Positions 1 to 7,183 of a stretch of 29,838 nt of DNA are shown here, piece after piece. The position numbers and the translations under genes were made by a program. The notes beneath the pieces were generated by a model that was given only the letters and a program-made list of their open reading frames with translations, was not told where the DNA came from and ran no database searches. Source of the DNA: CAZJBP01 sp964544115 (GTDB lineage: Bacteria; Verrucomicrobiota; Kiritimatiellia; UBA8416; JADHWI01); contig CAZJBP010000016.1 in assembly GCA_964544115.1 (NCBI GenBank), positions 1 through 29,838 on the forward strand, written 5' to 3'. Positions within the stretch are counted from its first letter, which is position 1; every line of letters starts with the position of its first letter.

Positions 1-51
1 GAGCGCCTCAAGCTCGAACGCGAACGTCTCCGCCTCGGACTGGATCGCTGA
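1..51 (+). CDS. C-terminal tail of an unidentified protein (partial, runs in from the left edge)
   Basis: Reading frame 1 is open from the first base and ends at TGA 49-51. It gives 16 residues (ERLKLERERLRLGLDR) rich in Leu, Glu and Arg with a heptad-like pattern, as at the end of a charged helix or coiled coil. The composition looks like real protein and not like the AT-richer DNA that follows. The fragment is too short to assign a family, and it could be chance read-through of GC-rich DNA. Confidence 0.4.
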   Translation, partial: ERLKLERERLRLGLDR

Positions 52-120
52 CCCCAAAATCCGACCAGATCAAACCAAATCAAACCCACGCAGGTCCAGG
101 ATGGTGAGGAGTTCAAGGAT

Positions 121-185
121 CGCCAGTAATTAGACATTGTGTTCTTCGCTGAAGTATGTAACTATCTTGGATGTAATATATAACG
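121..185 (+). promoter_or_regulatory. AT-rich island upstream of the Fic gene, probable promoter region
   Basis: This stretch is clearly more AT-rich than the rest of the window. It contains TAATATATAA (174-183), a good candidate for a -10 element about 35 bases before the Fic start at 216. I see no convincing -35 hexamer at 16-18 bases upstream, so the exact promoter is not fixed. The AT content may also mark a junction of acquired DNA. Confidence 0.3.
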
Positions 186-215
186 CACACATCTGATCGC
201 CATTGAGATCGCCAC

Positions 216-1433
216 ATGAGCGTATCAACTTCTGCCTTCAACGCGGCCGCCGCGATGGCGCCCATGCTCCTCGAACAGGGCCTTCCGGCACTGGATGAGC
301 TGAGCCGGAGCATCTTTATCGAATCGGGCGCGCTCTCTTCCGCGCTGCCGGCCGAGATCACCCGTCAAGCCGTCGCCCGACTGGTGCGGGAGATGAATAG
401 CTACTACTCCAATCTGATCGAAGGCCACAAGACGCTGCCCCGCGATATCGAGCGCGCATTGAAGGACGAATTCTCTTCAGACGACAAGAAGCGGCAGAAT
501 CAGCACCTGGCCGCCGCTCATATCAGGGTCGAGATCGAGATGGAACGTCGGCTTCGCGACGAACCGGACCTGAACATTCACTCGGCGGAGTTCCTGTGCT
601 GGCTTCACGGCGCATTCTACAAGAACCTGCCCGACGAGCTCCACTATGGCCAGACACAATCGGGCGAGCGGTATAGGGTCGATCCCGGGGAGCTTCGCAG
701 CTTCAACGTGGACGTTGGCGCACACACGCCGCCCGACTGCCGCCATCTCACAGCGTGCCTGGACCGGTTTTCCGGCGTGTATGGAGATCGAAGCATCCCT
801 GCAACCCACGCGCTCACGGCCGCCGCGGCTGCGCATCATCGGCTTGCGTGGATCCATCCCTTCGGCGATGGGAACGGACGTGTGGCCCGGCTGTATTCGC
901 ATGCCGCCCTGATCAGGCAGCAAGTCGACGGTCATGGGCTTTGGACGCTTTCCCGCGGCCTCGCGCGCTCTCGGGATCGCTACTACGCCCGCCTGGCTGC
1001 GGCGGACAGCCCTCGGCATGATGACTATGATGGGCGGGGAAGCCTGAGCGCAAGCGGACTTCAGGATTTCTGCGGATTCTTTCTGGAGACGGTTCTGGAT
1101 CAGGTCCGATTTATGCGCGGGTTGATGGAGCTTCCGAATCTGCTCGCCCGCATCGAGGACTATGTGCAGCGTGAAGCGACGCACGTAACGAGGCACAAGG
1201 AGCGCCTCTTCCGGTTGCTCAGGGCGGTCGTTGTTCACGGCGAGGTCGAACGGGGACAGGTGTCGGAGATTGTCGGCCTGAAACCAAGCGCCGCCCGCCA
1301 AGTCACCCGGCTCGCCCTGAGCGAAGGACTGCTGGATTCGCCAAGCCCGAAGGGTAACCTGAGGGTCGCGTTCCCCGCCAAAGTCCTTGACGCCTACTTT
1401 CCCCGCTTGTTTCTCGACCTCCCCTGCGCATAA
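216..1433 (+). CDS. Fic family protein (class II, N-terminal inhibitory motif), probable protein AMP-transferase
   Basis: The protein has 405 residues. The Fic core motif HPFGDGNGR is complete at residues 214-222, with His214 as the expected catalytic base for transfer of AMP (or another nucleotide) from ATP to a target hydroxyl. An inhibitory-helix motif S-NLI-EG lies at residues 65-70 and matches the (S/T)xxxE(G/N) consensus. Because it precedes the Fic core, this is a class II, self-inhibited Fic enzyme with no separate antitoxin needed. The C-terminal part (about 325-400) reads as a winged helix-turn-helix, common in stand-alone Fic proteins and suggesting DNA binding or self-regulation. 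There is no signal peptide, so it is cytoplasmic. The ATG at 216 is 13 bases after an in-frame-free AT-rich leader and has no strong Shine-Dalgarno. The target is unknown. It appears to be transcribed separately from the AlkP run that starts 36 bases downstream. Confidence 0.93.
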   Translation: MSVSTSAFNAAAAMAPMLLEQGLPALDELSRSIFIESGALSSALPAEITRQAVARLVREMNSYYSNLIEGHKTLPRDIERALKDEFSSDDKKRQNQHLAAAHIRVEIEMERRLRDEPDLNIHSAEFLCWLHGAFYKNLPDELHYGQTQSGERYRVDPGELRSFNVDVGAHTPPDCRHLTACLDRFSGVYGDRSIPATHALTAAAAAHHRLAWIHPFGDGNGRVARLYSHAALIRQQVDGHGLWTLSRGLARSRDRYYARLAAADSPRHDDYDGRGSLSASGLQDFCGFFLETVLDQVRFMRGLMELPNLLARIEDYVQREATHVTRHKERLFRLLRAVVVHGEVERGQVSEIVGLKPSAARQVTRLALSEGLLDSPSPKGNLRVAFPAKVLDAYFPRLFLDLPCA

Positions 1434-1469
1434 AATTGTCTTCACGTGACAGATGTTGACGGTTTACTC

Positions 1470-3536
1470 ATGATGCCAAATGTCTGCCTGGCCTACATCG
1501 GCCCCGGGGCGGGGTTTGCCTTTCTGGGGTCGTTCTTCATCCTGCTGACGGCCATCGCGCTGGCGGTGGCGTCGGTGCTCACGTTTCCGCTGCGGGCGGC
1601 GTATGCGCTTGTGTTCCGCCGGCGCAGGACGGGCCGGCCGCTGGCCCGGCGGGTGGTGGTGGTCGGGCTGGACGGGATGGATCCGCAGGTGGCAACGCGG
1701 CTTATGGAGCGCGGCGACCTGCCGGCCTTGAACTCGCTGCGGAACGGCGGAACGTTTGCGCCGCTGGGCTCAACCTGCCCGCCCATCTCCCCTGTGGCAT
1801 GGTCCTCCTTCGCCACGGGCGTGAACCCGGGGAAGCACAACATCTTTGATTTCCTCGGGCGCGACCTGAGGAGCTACCGGCCGGAGCTCTCATCGACCCG
1901 CATCACCACGACCGGCGTCTCGCGAGCACGGTGGTGGCGGCCGGCCACCGAGATCGAGCTGCGCCGCAAGAGCAAGCCGTTCTGGACGATCCTGGGCGAG
2001 CACGGCGTGTTCAGCACGGTGTTGCGGGTGCCGATCACGTTCCCGCCGGAGCCGTTCCGCGGGCTCCTGCTGTCGGGCATGTGCGTGCCGGATCTGCGCG
2101 GAACGCAAGGGTCGTTCACGCTGTTCGATTCGGCTGCGCCGCAAGGAACCGGCGAATTCGGAGTCGGTGAAACCGGGGAGAGCGGCCTGCGGATCCGGGT
2201 AACCGTTGGCGATGGCCGCATCCGGACCGCGCTCCCGGGGCCCCCGGCGGGTGAAGGCCGGCTGTCCGTGCCGCTGGACATCCGCCTGGGCCGGACCCCG
2301 GGTGCCGCGACGGTGCGGGTGTCCGGACAGAGGCTGCGCCTGCAAGGTGGCACTTACTCGGACTGGGTCCGCGTGTCGTTTCGCCAGGGATGGCGGCAGG
2401 TTCACGGAATCTGCAAGTTCCTCTTGCTCGCGACGGCGCCGGAGTTCCGTCTCTACGTGACGCCGATCCACATCGACCCCGAACGGCCGGCGATGCCGGT
2501 TTCCCATCCGCGCTACTATTCGACCTATCTCGCCAAGCTGCACGGCCCGTTCGCCACGCTGGGCCTCTCGGAGGACACCTCGGCGCTGAGCGAAGGCGTC
2601 ATCGACAACGCCGCCTTCCTGAAGCAGACCTACGACATCCACGGCGAGCGGGAGGCGATGTTCTTCGATGCCCTCAAGCGCGTCCGGCGGGGGCTGTGCT
2701 GTTGCGTGTTCGATGCCACGGATCGGATCCAGCACATGTTCTTCGGTTGCCCGGACCCGACGGCGGTCGAGGACGTCTACCGGCGGTCGGACGCGCTGGT
2801 GGGGCGCGTCCTTAAGTCCATCGACGACCAGACCGTGGTGTTCGTGGTCTCGGATCACGGATTTACCTCGTTCCGGCGGAGCGTCCACCTCAATGCGTGG
2901 CTTGCCAGGGAGGGCTTCCTGACGATCAAACCGGGCGGGGCCGACGCGGATTATCTGTCGGGCGTAGACTGGGAGAAGACGGTGGCGTACGGCTTCGGGC
3001 TCAGCGGCATCTACCTGAACGTGAAGGGGCGGGAGGCGCGCGGAGTGGTCGCCGGCGATGAGGCGCGGCGGGATCTCAAGCGCGACATCGCGCAGCGTCT
3101 TTCGGCCCTGGTGGATCCCGCGTCCGGCGAGCGGGCCATCCGCACGGTGTATGACGCGGAGGAGGTCTACCACGGGCCCTATCGCGACAACGGGCCGGAT
3201 CTCATCGTGGGGTATGAAGCCGGCTACCGTGTCTCGTGGGAGACCGCCACGGGGAAGGCCGCCGGCGAGGTGTTCGCGGACAATACCAAGGCGTGGAGCG
3301 GCGATCACTGCGTGGATCGCGAACGGGTTCCGGGCGTCTTCTTCTGCAACCGGAAAGTGGACCTGACGTCCGGCCCGCCGCAGATTACCGATCTTGCACC
3401 GACCATTCTGCACCTGATGGGCATCAACAAGCCCGCGCACATGGACGGCAAGGTGTTACACTCTCCCCTGAACCCTGACACCCTGAACCCTGGTCTCTTA
3501 GACCAGCTCCCCCGCACGGAGGGAACGGCAGCATGA
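1470..3536 (+). CDS. Membrane-anchored alkaline phosphatase superfamily protein (type I phosphodiesterase/nucleotide pyrophosphatase-like)
   Basis: 688 residues from ATG 1470; a GTG at 1446 or an ATG at 1473 are alternatives, and none has a clear ribosome site. The N-terminus has the sequence AYIGPGAGFAFLGSF followed by a hydrophobic segment (about residues 14-50), giving a membrane anchor, probably with the catalytic domain outside the cytoplasm. Metal-site landmarks are in order: GLDGMD (Asp68), the nucleophile region ISPVAWSSFATG (Ser107 by alignment of motif spacing), VVSDHGF (Asp462, His463) and SGDH (Asp612, His613). This is the two-metal AlkP fold of PF01663-type enzymes, which hydrolyse phosphodiesters, pyrophosphates or phosphonates or transfer phospho groups. 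The substrate cannot be read. The C-terminus carries a short repeat-derived extension absent from the paralogue downstream. The stop overlaps the next start by 4 bases (ATGA), so translation is probably coupled. Confidence 0.9.
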   Translation: MMPNVCLAYIGPGAGFAFLGSFFILLTAIALAVASVLTFPLRAAYALVFRRRRTGRPLARRVVVVGLDGMDPQVATRLMERGDLPALNSLRNGGTFAPLGSTCPPISPVAWSSFATGVNPGKHNIFDFLGRDLRSYRPELSSTRITTTGVSRARWWRPATEIELRRKSKPFWTILGEHGVFSTVLRVPITFPPEPFRGLLLSGMCVPDLRGTQGSFTLFDSAAPQGTGEFGVGETGESGLRIRVTVGDGRIRTALPGPPAGEGRLSVPLDIRLGRTPGAATVRVSGQRLRLQGGTYSDWVRVSFRQGWRQVHGICKFLLLATAPEFRLYVTPIHIDPERPAMPVSHPRYYSTYLAKLHGPFATLGLSEDTSALSEGVIDNAAFLKQTYDIHGEREAMFFDALKRVRRGLCCCVFDATDRIQHMFFGCPDPTAVEDVYRRSDALVGRVLKSIDDQTVVFVVSDHGFTSFRRSVHLNAWLAREGFLTIKPGGADADYLSGVDWEKTVAYGFGLSGIYLNVKGREARGVVAGDEARRDLKRDIAQRLSALVDPASGERAIRTVYDAEEVYHGPYRDNGPDLIVGYEAGYRVSWETATGKAAGEVFADNTKAWSGDHCVDRERVPGVFFCNRKVDLTSGPPQITDLAPTILHLMGINKPAHMDGKVLHSPLNPDTLNPGLLDQLPRTEGTAA
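3466..3492 (+). repeat. In-frame 15-bp tandem duplication (two exact 12-mers) at the 3' end of the first AlkP gene
   Basis: CCCTGAACCCTG occurs at 3466-3477 and again at 3481-3492, a 15-base period with 3 intervening bases. In frame it encodes LNPDT/LNPG close to the C-terminus, in a tail the paralogous gene lacks. It looks like repeat DNA captured by the end of the reading frame. Confidence 0.75.
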
Positions 3537-5518
3537 ACAAGCCCTTGCACCAGTTAAGTCGTCGCTCGTTTATCAAGTGCACGGCCGGAGGGTTGGCGGC
3601 CCTGGGGGCGATGGGCTGCCCGGCGGTGGGGCGCAGCCGTGGGGCGACCCGTTCGGTGATCGTTCTGGGAATCGACGGCATGGACCCCGGGCTCCTCGAG
3701 AAGTACCTGAGTGAGGGCCGGATGCCGAACGCGCGGAAGCTGATCGACCGCGGGTGTTTCTCCCCCCTGCAGACGAGCAATCCGCCACAAAGCCCCACAG
3801 CCTGGTCCAACTTCATCTCGGGCACGAACCCCGGCGGACACGGCATCTATGACTTCATCGCGCGCGATCCGGCGACGCTCACCCCGTATTTCTCGGGCTC
3901 CCGCATGGAGGGCGTGGCCCCCAACGTCACCATCGGCGGCTACCGGATTCCGCTGACGAAGCGGAAGCTCCTGAACCTGCGCCGGGGACCCACCTTCTGG
4001 AACGACCTGGAGAAGCATGGCGTGGACTGCACGCTGCTGCGCGTGCCGTGCAACTTCCCGCCGGTGTCGAGCCGGGCCAAGACCCTCTCGGGCCTCGGCA
4101 CCCCCGATGTGCACGGAAGCTATGGGATGTTCACCTTCTATACCGATAAGCCGGACGCGGTAAGCCGCGACGTGCCGGGGGGCCGGATCGAGTCGGTGCA
4201 GATGACCGACCACCGGATCGCGGCGCGGATCCTCGGGCCCGTCAACTCGCTCAGCGTCGAGGGCGAGAATGTGGACGTGCCGTTTGAAATCAACGTGGAT
4301 CCCCAGCAGTCGGCCGTCGACATTGCGGTGCAGGGGAAGCGCTTCATCCTGCGGGAGCGGGAATGGAGCGACTGGATTCCGGTCGAATTCCCGATGCTGC
4401 CCCACCTGGCGTCGATGCGCGGTATCTGCAAATTCTATCTGCAGAAGGCGCGCGGCGACTTCGCGCTCTACATGACGCCCGTGAACATCGACCCGGTGAA
4501 CCCCTCCATGCCGATTTCCACGCCGGGCGGTTACGCGAGCGAACTCGCGGCTGAGATGGGGCGATTCTACACGCAGGGGATGCCGGAGGACACCCACGTG
4601 CTGTCCGCCGGGGTCTTCGGGGATGGCGAATACCGCGATCTGGCCTCGCGGGTGTTGGCCGACGAACTGAAGCTCTTCGAACACGAGTTCAACAAGTTCC
4701 GTGAGGGCTTCTTCTACCACTACTTTTCCACGCTGGACCTGAACTCCCACATGTTCTGGCGCACGCTGGACACGGGGCATCCTCTGTACACCGAGAAGCT
4801 GGCCCGCGAACAGGGGGACTACATGCCGTCGCTGTATGCCAAGATGGACGGGCTGATCGGCAAGGCGATGGAGCGCATGGATGAGCGGACGCTGCTGCTG
4901 GTTGTGTCGGACCACGGGTTCGCGTCCTTCCGCCGCCAGTTCAATCTGAACACGTGGTTGTCGCAGAACGGGTTTGCCACGTTGTCCCGGGGTGGGGGAG
5001 GGGCCGGTTTCCTGAGCGGAATCGACTGGGGCAGGACACAGGCCTACGGACTCGGCATCAACAGCCTCTACCTCAATCTCAGGGGCCGCGAGGCCGAAGG
5101 CTGCGTGTCGGCGGCGGACAAGAACGCCGTCATCGACCGGCTGATCCCCATGCTGAAGGCAGTGCGGGATCCGAAGGACGGCATGCCCGTGATCTCGAAC
5201 GTGTACCGCCCCTCGGAGATCTACTCCGGGCCCTACGTAGACGCCGCGCCGGACCTGCTGGTCTGCTACCACCTCAATTACCGGGCCTCGTGGGACACGA
5301 TCCTGGGGGGCTTTCCTCCGGACGTGATCCTGGACAACACGAATGTGTGGAGCGGCGATCACACGATGGACGCGGCCTTCCTGCCCGGTGTCCTCATGAG
5401 CAATCGCCCGCTCACAGCCCCGCAGCCGTCGCTGCAGGATATGGCCCCGAGCATCCTGAGCGTCTTCGGGGCACCCAGGCCGGAGGAGATGACAGGAAGG
5501 AATGTTTTCAGCGCCTGA
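3533..5518 (+). CDS. Tat-exported alkaline phosphatase superfamily protein, paralogue of the preceding gene
   Basis: 661 residues. The N-terminus has a twin-arginine signal, LSRRSFIK (residues 8-15), then a hydrophobic stretch ending in GAMGC with Cys29 placed as a possible lipoprotein cysteine (the -3 position is Ala, so the lipobox is imperfect). The AlkP landmarks match the upstream gene: GIDGMD (Asp48), QSPTAWSNFISG (nucleophile Ser87), VVSDHGF (Asp460, His461) and SGDH (Asp609, His610). The whole domain aligns with its neighbour by eye, including the shared block NIDPxNPxMPIS, so the pair arose by duplication. Tat export implies folding, perhaps with metals, before secretion, and action in the periplasm or on the membrane surface. 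The start ATG overlaps the previous stop by 4 bases. The two enzymes may have different substrates or work as a pair; which cannot be said from sequence. Confidence 0.91.
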   Translation: MNKPLHQLSRRSFIKCTAGGLAALGAMGCPAVGRSRGATRSVIVLGIDGMDPGLLEKYLSEGRMPNARKLIDRGCFSPLQTSNPPQSPTAWSNFISGTNPGGHGIYDFIARDPATLTPYFSGSRMEGVAPNVTIGGYRIPLTKRKLLNLRRGPTFWNDLEKHGVDCTLLRVPCNFPPVSSRAKTLSGLGTPDVHGSYGMFTFYTDKPDAVSRDVPGGRIESVQMTDHRIAARILGPVNSLSVEGENVDVPFEINVDPQQSAVDIAVQGKRFILREREWSDWIPVEFPMLPHLASMRGICKFYLQKARGDFALYMTPVNIDPVNPSMPISTPGGYASELAAEMGRFYTQGMPEDTHVLSAGVFGDGEYRDLASRVLADELKLFEHEFNKFREGFFYHYFSTLDLNSHMFWRTLDTGHPLYTEKLAREQGDYMPSLYAKMDGLIGKAMERMDERTLLLVVSDHGFASFRRQFNLNTWLSQNGFATLSRGGGGAGFLSGIDWGRTQAYGLGINSLYLNLRGREAEGCVSAADKNAVIDRLIPMLKAVRDPKDGMPVISNVYRPSEIYSGPYVDAAPDLLVCYHLNYRASWDTILGGFPPDVILDNTNVWSGDHTMDAAFLPGVLMSNRPLTAPQPSLQDMAPSILSVFGAPRPEEMTGRNVFSA

Positions 5519-5549
5519 AAGGGCGGGGGATAAATCAGGAGGGGCGCGC

Positions 5550-5741
5550 ATGTTTGAGCCGAAGATCAAAATACCGGCGAGTCTTTACGGCAGGCTGGAG
5601 AAGGCGGCCGCGCTTCAGGGGTATGCCTCCGTGCAGGAACTTGTACTGCACGTGCTCGAGAACGTGGCGCGGTGCACGGAAGAGGAGCTCTCGGAGGAGG
5701 AAGTCCGCAAGCGCCTGCAGGGGCTCGGCTACCTGGGCTGA
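5550..5741 (+). CDS. Small ribbon-helix-helix-like protein with a LGYLG tail
   Basis: 63 residues from ATG 5550, chosen because AGGAGG at 5537-5542 lies 7 bases upstream; the longer frame from 5502 would overlap the previous gene and has no ribosome site. Residues 4-38 have the pattern of a ribbon-helix-helix fold (a short strand IKIPASLYGRL followed by two helices). The last 20 residues are acidic and end in RLQGLGYLG. A tail of the type R-L-x-x-L-G-Y-(L/I) is familiar to me at the C-terminus of many AlkP-superfamily sulfatases and phosphodiesterases, here on a separate small protein beside two AlkP enzymes that lack it. It could be an operon regulator or a partner of the enzymes. The family is not one I can name. 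Confidence 0.75.
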   Translation: MFEPKIKIPASLYGRLEKAAALQGYASVQELVLHVLENVARCTEEELSEEEVRKRLQGLGYLG

Positions 5742-5776
5742 GGCGCACGTGGGATTGAAATGGGGAGCATGACGAC

Positions 5777-6601
5777 GTGAGGTATGTGAACATAGCGGCC
5801 AACGGGCTGTTTGACGTGATCCTGGCCCCGTTCCGCGCGGAAAGCGCCTGGCCGGGCCTCTGTGCTGTTGCGCTGGTGACGTCGGTTGTCGTCCTTCTGC
5901 TCTTCCGGCTTGCATCGAATCCGGCGGAAATCCGGCGCCGGCGGAACCGGCTCCTCGCCCGCGTGCTTGAGCTGGTACTGTTCAAGGACGATCTCGTCGT
6001 CAATCTGTCTGCCTTCGGACGCGTTCTCGCAGCGAACGGGTCGTATCTCGGAGCACTGCTGCTACCGTTTGCGCTCAGCTTCCTGCCCGTGGTGCTGATC
6101 CTGATCCAGTCCCAGGCCTGGTTCGGGCTCCGCCCGCTTCTGCCCGGCGAATCAGCGGTCGTGACGGCGCGGTTCGTTCCCGGCTTTGAAGTCTTGAACC
6201 AGGATGTGACGTTGTCGGTGTCCGAGGGACTGCAGGTCGAGGCCGGGCCGGTGCGCGTGCCGTCGCGCCGTGAGATGAGCTGGGTTCTTCGAGGTTCGCA
6301 AGAGGCCTCGGGCTGGGCTGAGTTTGCGGCCGGCGGACAGTCGCACCGCAAGAGCCTCCATGTGGACCGACGTCTCGGAGCGGTGTCCGATCAGCGCGTG
6401 GCCGCCGGCGGCTGGAGCGCATGGGTCCATCCGCGGGAGCCGCCGTTCCCGCCCGGGTCCGCGCTGGAATGCGTGACCGTCGCCTATCCGGAGCGGGTGC
6501 TGCGCCTGGGCGGGCGATCGGTCAACTGGGTGCTGGCGTTCTTTGTGCTCACCATGGCCTTCGGTCTGCTGCTGAAGCGGCCCATGGGGGCGGAGTTCTA
6601 G
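5777..6601 (+). CDS. Membrane protein with three TM segments and a charged hairpin, Oxa1/YidC/EMC3-like layout (tentative)
   Basis: 274 residues from GTG 5777, with GGGGAG at 5762-5767 nine bases upstream; the ATG at 5769 hits a stop at once. Predicted TM segments are about 26-44, 91-111 and 249-266. Between TM1 and TM2 is an Arg-rich amphipathic stretch (IRRRRNRLLARVLEL, 52-66) followed by LFKDDLVVNL. Between TM2 and TM3 is a 135-residue domain, probably extracytoplasmic and beta-rich. TM1, a charged helical hairpin and TM2 together resemble the core of Oxa1-superfamily insertases such as YidC and EMC3, but this is a resemblance of layout only. Its place between AlkP genes and a sulfotransferase-like gene suggests it helps assemble or supply that envelope system. 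Not recognised as a named family. Confidence 0.8.
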   Translation: MRYVNIAANGLFDVILAPFRAESAWPGLCAVALVTSVVVLLLFRLASNPAEIRRRRNRLLARVLELVLFKDDLVVNLSAFGRVLAANGSYLGALLLPFALSFLPVVLILIQSQAWFGLRPLLPGESAVVTARFVPGFEVLNQDVTLSVSEGLQVEAGPVRVPSRREMSWVLRGSQEASGWAEFAAGGQSHRKSLHVDRRLGAVSDQRVAAGGWSAWVHPREPPFPPGSALECVTVAYPERVLRLGGRSVNWVLAFFVLTMAFGLLLKRPMGAEF

Positions 6602-6613
6602 GAGATCCCGACC

Positions 6614-7183
6614 ATGATCACGGTGGTATCCGGTTTGCCGCGCTCCGGCACGTCGCTGATGATGCAAATGCTCGAGGCCGGCGGAATGACCATCCTGACG
6701 GACGGACAAAGGTCGCCCGATGCCGACAACCCGAAGGGCTACTACGAGCTGGAGAAGGTCAAGCAGCTCAAAGAAGACAGCGCCTGGCTGGCTCAAGCTG
6801 AAGGGAAGGCGCTGAAGGTGGTTTCGTTCCTGCTGTACGATCTTCCGCCGGGCCACCTCTACCGCATCATCTTCATGGAGCGCCATCTTGACGAGATCCT
6901 GGCCTCGCAGCGCAAGATGATGGAACGGCGAAAGACCGTCGTCGGGGCGACGGAGGACAAAGAAATGGCGGTCCACTTCGAGCGGCATCTGGATCGGCTG
7001 AAGCGGTGGCTGCCCTCGGCCACCCATCTGGAGATCCTGCACTGCGACCACGCGGACCTGCTCCGTCATCCCGTCGAGGCGTCAACACGGGTGGCGCGCT
7101 TCCTGGGCCTCGAGCTGGACCTCGAGCGCATGGCGGCGGTCGTGGACCCCGAGCTTCACCGCAACCGGCGGCCGGGATCGTGA
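6614..7183 (+). CDS. Sulfotransferase-like P-loop protein
   Basis: 189 residues; ATG 6614 is preceded by AGGAG at 6600-6604. The N-terminal loop SGLPRSGTSLM (6-16) matches the 5'-phosphosulfate-binding loop of PAPS-dependent sulfotransferases, and R90-xx-D93-xxxx-S98 (MERHLDEILAS) matches the 3'-phosphate-binding motif. It is shorter than most sulfotransferases (about 250-300 residues) but includes both cofactor motifs and a C-terminal helix region. In family terms it would move a sulfuryl group from PAPS to a hydroxyl of a glycan, lipid or small molecule in the cytoplasm. No acceptor is visible. The stop overlaps the GTG of the GH51 gene by 4 bases, so the two are probably co-translated. A non-transferase P-loop role (kinase-like) is less likely. 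Confidence 0.82.
   Translation: MITVVSGLPRSGTSLMMQMLEAGGMTILTDGQRSPDADNPKGYYELEKVKQLKEDSAWLAQAEGKALKVVSFLLYDLPPGHLYRIIFMERHLDEILASQRKMMERRKTVVGATEDKEMAVHFERHLDRLKRWLPSATHLEILHCDHADLLRHPVEASTRVARFLGLELDLERMAAVVDPELHRNRRPGS

Noticed and set aside
3554..5569. 671-residue open frame on the minus strand over the second AlkP gene
   Set aside because: It is antisense to a gene with complete catalytic motifs, and its product is rich in Arg, Gly, Val and His without family features. High GC produces such shadows.
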